From assembly GCA_019417795.1 (NCBI GenBank), contig DXUR01000032.1, forward strand, positions 1-14,987: a stretch of DNA of 14,987 nt, read 5' to 3'. Made by a program: the position numbers and the translations under genes. Every line of letters begins with the position of its first letter. Within the stretch, counting starts at the first letter, position 1. The notes below the pieces were generated by a model. It was not told where the DNA came from, made no database searches, and saw nothing but the letters and a program-made list of their open reading frames with translations. Positions 7,047 to 12,345 of this stretch are shown here, one piece after another. Source of the stretch: Clostridiales bacterium (GTDB taxonomy: Bacteria > Bacillota_A > Clostridia > Oscillospirales > Oscillospiraceae).

Positions 7047-8145
7047 GAAAGGAAATACCCGCAGCCGCCGGAGATCTTTGCGCATCTGGGGCGGCTACCT
7101 GCTGGTCCTCATGGCTTGGGTGGTCGCAGTGATGGCCTTGGCATTCCTGGGCTTCATCATCTGCGCCAGCATCACCTGGCAGCCCTCGCCGCTCTACGAC
7201 TTCCTGAATTGGGTTCGAGACTACATCGTTCTGGTCTGCATCGTCACAGTGCTGGCGGGCTGGGTGGTCATCAGCTTCTATTTTATCTCCAAGCCCATCA
7301 AGCAGCTGGACGTGGTGGCCAATGCGGCAGAGCAATTATCCCGCCCCAGTGAGGAGCCCATCCAGCTGCCGGATTCCCTGGAGGACATCTCCATCCAGCT
7401 GAATCTGGCCCGGGAGCAGGCTCTCCGGGACGCCCGGGCAGCCCGGGAGGCAGAACAGCGGAAAAACGACCTAATCGTCTATCTGGCCCACGACCTGAAA
7501 ACGCCCCTGACCAGCGTCATCGGCTACCTGACCCTCCTGCGGGATGAGCCTCAGATCTCCCCGGAGATCCGGGCCAGGTACACCGGCATCGCCCTGGAGA
7601 AGGCGGAGCGGCTGGAGGACCTCATCAACGAGTTCTTCGACATCACCCGCTTCAACCTCTCTCGCCTGGAGCTGGAGCGGCAGAGCGTGGACCTGACGCG
7701 GATGCTGGAGCAGGTCGCCAGCGAATTCCGCCCCATTTTCGCAGAATCGGGGCTGTCATGCAGCCTGGATCTGCCGCCCAAGCTGCACTATTCCTGTGAC
7801 CCGGATAAGCTGGCAAGGGTCTTTGATAATCTCCTGCGCAACGCGTCTTATTATAGCCTGCCGGACAGCACGGTGGAAATTGCCGGACGGATAGAGGCCG
7901 GGAAAATCGTACTCACCTTCTCCAATGCGGGAAAGAACATCCCCCAGGAGAAATTGGACCGGATCTTTGAACAGTTCTTCCGTCTGGACAGCTCCCGCGC
8001 CACCCGGACAGGTGGTGCGGGCCTTGGCTTAGCCATCGCCAAGGAGATCGTGGAGCTCCACGGCGGGACCATTCGGGCGGACAGCACCGAGGATCGGATC
8101 ACCTTCACCATCTGTCTTCCGTCAGACCATTCAGAAGCGCCGTAA
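7039..8145 (+). CDS. vanS: VanS sensor histidine kinase
   Basis: VanS is the membrane sensor that phosphorylates VanR. The 368-residue protein starts at a TTG that overlaps the end of vanR, with GGGGTGGGG upstream. Two membrane segments lie at about residues 19 to 43 and 62 to 83, separated by an extracellular loop of only about 18 residues. A HAMP-like linker and coiled coil (about 84 to 142) follow. The dimerisation and phosphorylation helix is LAHDLKTPLTSVIGYL with His151. The ATP-binding domain has the N box DNLLRNASYYS, the F-box-like IFEQFFRLD and the G box GGAGLGLAIAKEIVELHGG. All motifs are intact. The short loop leaves little room for an extracellular ligand domain, so sensing probably occurs at or in the membrane. 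Its stop codon is part of the first 11-base unit of the candidate VanR site. Confidence 0.92.
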   Translation: MSKKGNTRSRRRSLRIWGGYLLVLMAWVVAVMALAFLGFIICASITWQPSPLYDFLNWVRDYIVLVCIVTVLAGWVVISFYFISKPIKQLDVVANAAEQLSRPSEEPIQLPDSLEDISIQLNLAREQALRDARAAREAEQRKNDLIVYLAHDLKTPLTSVIGYLTLLRDEPQISPEIRARYTGIALEKAERLEDLINEFFDITRFNLSRLELERQSVDLTRMLEQVASEFRPIFAESGLSCSLDLPPKLHYSCDPDKLARVFDNLLRNASYYSLPDSTVEIAGRIEAGKIVLTFSNAGKNIPQEKLDRIFEQFFRLDSSRATRTGGAGLGLAIAKEIVELHGGTIRADSTEDRITFTICLPSDHSEAP

Positions 8146-8176
8146 GAAAATCACAAGAATTTCGCAGAAAACTTGC
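8144..8176 (+). promoter_or_regulatory. Candidate VanR operator: three 11-base tandem units before vanG
   Basis: Three adjoining 11-base units read AAGAAAATCAC, AAGAATTTCGC and AGAAAACTTGC. The phase of one helical turn is typical of sites bound head to tail by OmpR-family dimers. The array begins inside the vanS stop codon and ends in TTGC, where a -35 element would start (TTGCAA at 8173 to 8178). No strong -10 box follows at the usual distance; TAGACA at 8195 is a weak candidate. VanR binding is inferred. Confidence 0.55.
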
Positions 8177-8209
8177 AAGGCATCCGTTGGTAGATAGACA
8201 AGTATGAAA

Positions 8210-8258
8210 CGCCTGGTTCTGGTACCATTTCAGTATCAGAACCAGGCGCTTTATTTTG
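8210..8258 (+). terminator. Strong hairpin with T-rich tract between vanS and vanG (terminator or attenuator)
   Basis: Bases 8210 to 8225 (CGCCTGGTTCTGGTAC) pair with 8233 to 8248 to give a 16-bp stem with one G-U pair and a 7-base loop, followed by CTTTATTTTG. It ends 18 bases or so before the vanG start, with the vanG ribosome binding site right behind the T tract. There is no space for a full promoter between it and vanG, so the vanG transcript must pass through it. Confidence 0.8.
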
Positions 8259-8276
8259 ATTAGGAGGTCTTATCCC

Positions 8277-9317
8277 ATGAAAACCATTCTCGTTCTCTTC
8301 GGCGGATGCTCCACGGAGTACGAAGTTTCTCTCCATTCCGCCTATGCGGTGCTGTCCCACATGGACCCCGCCCGCTATACTCCTTTGGCTGTGGGCATCA
8401 CACGGGAGGGGCAGTGGCTCTGCTATACCGGCGACCTCTCCCGGCTGGAGGACGGTACTTGGCAGCAGGCGGCAGACTGTATCCCCTGCACCCCACTGGT
8501 GGAACGGGAGGCCCACGCTTTACTACTGCTGGACGGTTCCGGCCGCCGTCTCCTCTTTGACGCGGTATTCCCAGTCCTCCACGGCAAGAACGGCGAGGAC
8601 GGTACGGTACAGGGACTCTTTGAACTGGCCGGGGTCCCGGTCATCGGCTGCGGGACATTGTCCAGCGCCTTGTGCATGGACAAGGACCGGACCCACCAGC
8701 TGGCGGCCCTGGCCGGCATCCGGGTCCCCCGGAGCCACGTCTTTCATTCCAGCGATGATTTCAGCCGGATCGCCCAGGCAGCGGAGGAACTGGGATACCC
8801 GGTGTTTGTCAAGCCGGTCCGGGCCGGTTCCTCCTTCGGTATTACCAAAGTCTCCGGGCCGGAAGAGCTGCCCGCCGCCATGGAGGAGGCATTCCGCCAC
8901 GACAGCGCCGTGATCCTGGAGGAGACGATCCCCGGCTTTGAGGTGGGCTGCGCGGTCATGGGCAACGAGGAACTGACCGTGGGTCTGGTGGACGAGATTG
9001 CGCTGTCGGAGGGCTTTTTCAACTATGAGGAGAAGTACACCTTAAAGACCTCCGCCATCCACTGTCCCGCCCGCATCCCGCCGGAGAAGGCGGCAGAGAT
9101 CCAGGCAGCGGCAAAAACCATTTACCGTGCCCTGGACTGCCGGGTATTCGCCCGGGTGGATCTGTTCCTCACCCCGGATGGGGAGATCGTCTTCAATGAG
9201 GTCAACACCATTCCCGGCTTCACCGCCCACAGCCGCTACCCCAGCATGATGCAGGGCATCGGCATTTCCTTTGGGGAGCTGGTGACCCGCCTGATCGAGT
9301 TGGGGGTGGTGGGATGA
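8277..9317 (+). CDS. vanG: D-alanine--D-serine ligase VanG
   Basis: VanG joins D-Ala to D-Ser, giving peptidoglycan precursors that bind vancomycin poorly. The 346-residue ATP-grasp enzyme starts at ATG 8277 with TTAGGAGG upstream; a TTG 21 bases earlier lies before that site and is rejected. Signatures include EYEVSL (Glu16, which holds the first D-Ala), VFPVLHGKNGEDG at about 98 to 109, LSSALCMDKDR, the ATP-binding KPVRAGSSFGITKV with Lys179, the omega loop around FFNYEEKYTLKTS (247 to 259) and the metal-binding FNEVNTIPGFT (Glu308, Asn310). Long blocks match the Enterococcus faecalis VanG sequence as I recall it, in particular the EKYTLKTS loop, which separates D-Ser ligases from D-lactate ligases. 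It shares an ATGA overlap with vanXY. A housekeeping Ddl is the only alternative, and the neighbours rule against it. Confidence 0.94.
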   Translation: MKTILVLFGGCSTEYEVSLHSAYAVLSHMDPARYTPLAVGITREGQWLCYTGDLSRLEDGTWQQAADCIPCTPLVEREAHALLLLDGSGRRLLFDAVFPVLHGKNGEDGTVQGLFELAGVPVIGCGTLSSALCMDKDRTHQLAALAGIRVPRSHVFHSSDDFSRIAQAAEELGYPVFVKPVRAGSSFGITKVSGPEELPAAMEEAFRHDSAVILEETIPGFEVGCAVMGNEELTVGLVDEIALSEGFFNYEEKYTLKTSAIHCPARIPPEKAAEIQAAAKTIYRALDCRVFARVDLFLTPDGEIVFNEVNTIPGFTAHSRYPSMMQGIGISFGELVTRLIELGVVG

Positions 9318-10066
9318 GAACCGTGTCGATTCCCCGGGAGCAGATTTTTCAGGGGCCGCTGGTCCTGGTCAACCGGGCGCATCCCCTGCATGAAAAAGAG
9401 CGATCTGCGCTGACCTCGGTGGACCCGCACCACCCCGACATTCTTCTTGAAAGCCGGGCACGGCAGCTACTGTCTGCCTGTATCCAAAAGGCGGGGGGAC
9501 AGCGGGAGATCGTGCCGGTGTCCGGCTGGCGGAGCCAGCAGGAACAGCAGCGGATCTGGGACGACTCCATGGCGGAACATGGGGAGACATTTACCCGCCA
9601 GTATGTGGCCCTTCCAGGATGCAGTGAGCATCAGACCGGCCTCGCCATCGACCTGGGAAAGGCTGCCGGATACATCGACTTCATCCGGCCTGCCTTTCCC
9701 TATGACGGCGTCTGCGGAAGATTTAGGCGTCTGGCGGCCCGGTACGGCTTTATCGAACGCTACCAGCGGGGCAAGGAGGAAGTCACCGGGATCTCGGCTG
9801 AGCCGTGGCACTTCCGCTATGTGGGGGCGCCCCACGCCCAGCTGATGGAAACCAACGGGCTGTGTCTGGAGGAGTACCGGGACTTTTTGCGGCAGGGTCC
9901 CCGGAGCGTCGCTCTGGAAAACGGCCGCATGGCCCAGGTGTTCTATGTGCCCGCCGCCGGAGCCGTCACAGAGGTGGAAGTGCCGGAGGGCTGCTGCCAG
10001 ATATCCGGCGACAATGTGGAGGGATTTATCCTGACATGGTGGGGGGATACCCATGAGAACGGCTAA
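9314..10066 (+). CDS. vanXY: D,D-peptidase VanXY (VanG type)
   Basis: VanXY enzymes cut D-Ala-D-Ala dipeptide and remove the last D-Ala from pentapeptide, so that only the D-Ala-D-Ser precursor stays. This 250-residue protein belongs to the M15B zinc peptidases. The zinc site is complete: SEHQTGLAID gives His106 and Asp113, and EPWHF gives the catalytic Glu163 and zinc ligand His166. The upstream SGWRSQQEQQRIW holds the conserved Arg73 and Gln residues. No signal peptide or membrane anchor is visible, so it acts in the cytoplasm like other VanXY proteins and unlike membrane-bound VanY. The tail of about 70 residues after the peptidase core is also common in VanXY of the VanG type. It starts in an ATGA overlap with vanG and its end overlaps vanT by 14 bases, so the three are translated together. 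Confidence 0.9.
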   Translation: MRTVSIPREQIFQGPLVLVNRAHPLHEKERSALTSVDPHHPDILLESRARQLLSACIQKAGGQREIVPVSGWRSQQEQQRIWDDSMAEHGETFTRQYVALPGCSEHQTGLAIDLGKAAGYIDFIRPAFPYDGVCGRFRRLAARYGFIERYQRGKEEVTGISAEPWHFRYVGAPHAQLMETNGLCLEEYRDFLRQGPRSVALENGRMAQVFYVPAAGAVTEVEVPEGCCQISGDNVEGFILTWWGDTHENG

Positions 10067-12134
10067 GAAAACCGTCCCGACTTTGGACCTCTTTCGTCTG
10101 GCGGCAGTCCTGCTGGTGGTGATGAACCACACCTCGCCCCTGGCGGATGTGTCTGCCATGGCTGATTTCTGGCTTACCCGGGTACTGGCCCGAGTGGCAG
10201 TCCCATTCTTTCTGATGACCACTGGGTACTTTCTGAGCCGGAATCACTGGGCTGGTGTGGGGCGGCAGCTGAAAAAGCTCTGCCTGCTCTACGGCGTCTG
10301 CATCCTTTTGTATCTGCCAGTGAATCTCTATGCCGGCAGCTTCACCGGTCCGGCGGATGTTTTGCGGAAACTGCTGGTGGACGGCACCTTCTACCACCTG
10401 TGGTATTTCCCGGCGACCATTCTGGGCATCGTCATCGCCCGGTGGCTCAGTCGGCTGGGCCTGCGGGTGGCTCTGCCTGTGGCGGCGCTACTCTATCTCA
10501 TCGGTCTGGGCGGGGACAGTTACTATGGACTGGTTTCCCAGATCCCGCTGCTTCGGACCCTTTACGACGGCATTTTTACACTGTGCGGCTATACCCGCAA
10601 TGGCCTGTTCTTCGCGCCACTGTTCCTTCTGCTTGGGGCCGCCGGAAGGCGGTGGAACCAAAAGCTGTCTCTGGCGGGCTTCTTCCTCTCTCTGGCAGCC
10701 ATGAGCGCCGAGGGGCTGTGGCTCCATCGCATGGATGTCCAGCGCCACGACAGCATGTACCTCGCCCTCCCCCTGTGCATAGTATGCCTTTTTTCTCTGC
10801 TGCTGGGCGGAAACAAGGGCGAGTCCAGGAAAGTCCGGGAATTTTCCACAGCCGTGTATGTGCTCCATCCCCTCTGCATCGTACTGGTCCGGGGAGCGGC
10901 AAAGCTACTGGGACTGGGAGAAATGCTCATTGAAAACAGTGTTCTCCATTTTATTGTGGTGCTGGCGCTCAGTGCGCTGCTCTCCGCCCCTTGCCTGCTG
11001 AGGCTTCAAAAGAAGCCCAGCCCCACCGCTCGGGCCTGGCGGGAGGTGGATCTGGCGGCCCTTGGGCACAACGCCCAGGTGCTGCGGAACACATTGGCCC
11101 CGGGGACAGAGCTGATGGCGGTGGTAAAGGCGGAGGCCTACGGTCACGGCGGGGCAGTGACCGCCCGCACCTTACAGCGAGCGGGCGTCCGGGCCTTTGC
11201 CGTGGCCTGCCTGGCCGAGGGGATTGCTCTGCGAAAGGCGGGCATCCGGGGGACGATCTTGATCTTAGGTTATACCTCCCCGGAGGAAGCTCCGCTCTTG
11301 ACACGATGGCATCTGACCCAGACGGTGGCGGATATTGACCACGGGCGGGCCTTGGCAGCCAGAGGGCGGCGTGTCCATGTCCATCTGGCCCTGGACACGG
11401 GGATGCACCGGCTGGGCATCCTGGCGGAAAACCGGAAGGAGATCCTGGAGGCATTCCGGCTTCCAAACCTGGTAGTGGACGGTGTCTTTTCTCATCTATA
11501 CGTCTCGGACAGCCTGGAAGCCGAAGATGTTGCCTACACCCAAGAGCAGCTGACCTTGTTCTATGATACGGTGGCCTGGCTCCGAACTGCCGGATATGAT
11601 CCCGGCAAAGTTCATATCCAGTCCAGCTATGGACTTTGGAACCTCCCAGCTCAGCCCTGTGACTATGTCCGGGCTGGAATCGCACTCTATGGAGTTCGAA
11701 GCGATGATGCGCCTGTTCAGCGAAGCCTTGACCTGCGGCCGGTTCTGTCTCTCCGGGCCAGAGTGGCCAGTATCCGCACTGTGCAAGCCGGAGAGAGCGC
11801 CGGGTACGGGCGGGTCTTTCAGGCAGAGCAAGAAACCAAACTGGCGGTGGTCACCATCGGCTACGCGGACGGTCTGCCCCGGGATCTGCCTCAGCGGGGC
11901 GGCCAGGTGCTGATTCAGGGCCGGCGTTGTCCTATGGTGGGGCGGATGTGCATGGACCAGTTGCTGGTGGACGTCAGCGATCTTTCGGAGGTCGCTCCTG
12001 TCGATACAGTGACTATTATCGGCCGGGATGGCGGTCAGGTGATTCGGGCAGAGGAACTGGCTGCATACTGTGGGACGATTACCAACGAACTGCTCTCCCG
12101 GTTAGGCATGCGGTTACCCATTGTTTCTGGTTAA
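10053..12134 (+). CDS. vanT: Membrane-bound serine racemase VanT
   Basis: VanT supplies D-Ser for VanG. The 693-residue protein is a fusion. Residues 1 to about 320 form a membrane domain with roughly ten hydrophobic segments and an acyltransferase-3-like start (LDLFRLAAVLLVVMNHTSPL), thought to take up L-Ser. Residues from about 330 to the end form a PLP-dependent alanine-racemase domain. The PLP lysine is Lys359 in VVKAEAYGHG, and the second catalytic base is Tyr585 in AGYGRVF. RMCMDQLLVDVS is another family signature. The start overlaps vanXY. Its length fits VanT proteins of vanC and vanG operons. Whether it prefers Ser over Ala cannot be read with certainty from the sequence, but the setting makes serine racemase the best call. 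No break is visible. Confidence 0.93.
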   Translation: MRTAKKTVPTLDLFRLAAVLLVVMNHTSPLADVSAMADFWLTRVLARVAVPFFLMTTGYFLSRNHWAGVGRQLKKLCLLYGVCILLYLPVNLYAGSFTGPADVLRKLLVDGTFYHLWYFPATILGIVIARWLSRLGLRVALPVAALLYLIGLGGDSYYGLVSQIPLLRTLYDGIFTLCGYTRNGLFFAPLFLLLGAAGRRWNQKLSLAGFFLSLAAMSAEGLWLHRMDVQRHDSMYLALPLCIVCLFSLLLGGNKGESRKVREFSTAVYVLHPLCIVLVRGAAKLLGLGEMLIENSVLHFIVVLALSALLSAPCLLRLQKKPSPTARAWREVDLAALGHNAQVLRNTLAPGTELMAVVKAEAYGHGGAVTARTLQRAGVRAFAVACLAEGIALRKAGIRGTILILGYTSPEEAPLLTRWHLTQTVADIDHGRALAARGRRVHVHLALDTGMHRLGILAENRKEILEAFRLPNLVVDGVFSHLYVSDSLEAEDVAYTQEQLTLFYDTVAWLRTAGYDPGKVHIQSSYGLWNLPAQPCDYVRAGIALYGVRSDDAPVQRSLDLRPVLSLRARVASIRTVQAGESAGYGRVFQAEQETKLAVVTIGYADGLPRDLPQRGGQVLIQGRRCPMVGRMCMDQLLVDVSDLSEVAPVDTVTIIGRDGGQVIRAEELAAYCGTITNELLSRLGMRLPIVSG

Positions 12135-12192
12135 AGAGCGGTAGGGAATTTTACAAAGATTCCGGTTCGGATTTCAACATGAATATACCTTT

Positions 12193-12244
12193 AAACAGGA
12201 ATAGCCACCAACCACGATGAAATGGTTGATGGCTATTCCCGTTT
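12193..12244 (+). terminator. Long hairpin downstream of vanT
   Basis: AAAC, GGAATAGCCA and CAACCA pair with TGGTTG, TGGCTATTCC and GTTT, with two single-base mismatches, to give about 20 base pairs around the loop CGATGAAA. It begins 58 bases after the vanT stop. The T tract is short and lies in the stem, so it may work as a processing or stabilising structure rather than a clean terminator. Confidence 0.5.
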
Positions 12245-12249
12245 GGTCG

Positions 12250-12289
12250 ACACCAAGAGATTCTCTCAATCGGTTTAATCTGGTGTTTT
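12250..12289 (+). repeat. Second hairpin with a 15-base match to the recombinase leader
   Basis: ACACCA and GATT pair with AATC and TGGTGT around a 14-base loop, with a 3-base bulge, followed by TTTTC. The sequence TCTCTCAATCGGTTT at 12262 to 12276 is identical to the minus strand of 324 to 338, in the leader of the recombinase gene. It may be part of the end of the element or the leftover of another recombinase leader. Confidence 0.4.
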
Positions 12290-12311
12290 CAAGATGTCCT
12301 TATGAGGAGTC

Positions 12312-12331
12312 GCCCTTCGGGCCGCCTTTTT
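12312..12331 (+). terminator. Weak candidate terminator at the convergent gene end
   Basis: GCCC and GGGC form a 4-bp stem with the loop TTC, followed by CGCC and five T residues. It lies between the convergent ends of vanT and the M56-like gene. The stem is short, and only the plus-strand side has a T run. Confidence 0.3.
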
Positions 12332-12345
12332 GAAATTTGACCGCT

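Noticed and set aside
8256..8276. Earlier TTG start for vanG
   Set aside because: The extension would be encoded by the ribosome binding site itself, and the family's N-terminus matches a start at 8277.
9467..10222. Minus-strand open frame of about 250 codons opposite vanXY
   Set aside because: Antisense to a well-defined gene with intact catalytic motifs; long opposite frames are expected in GC-rich coding DNA.
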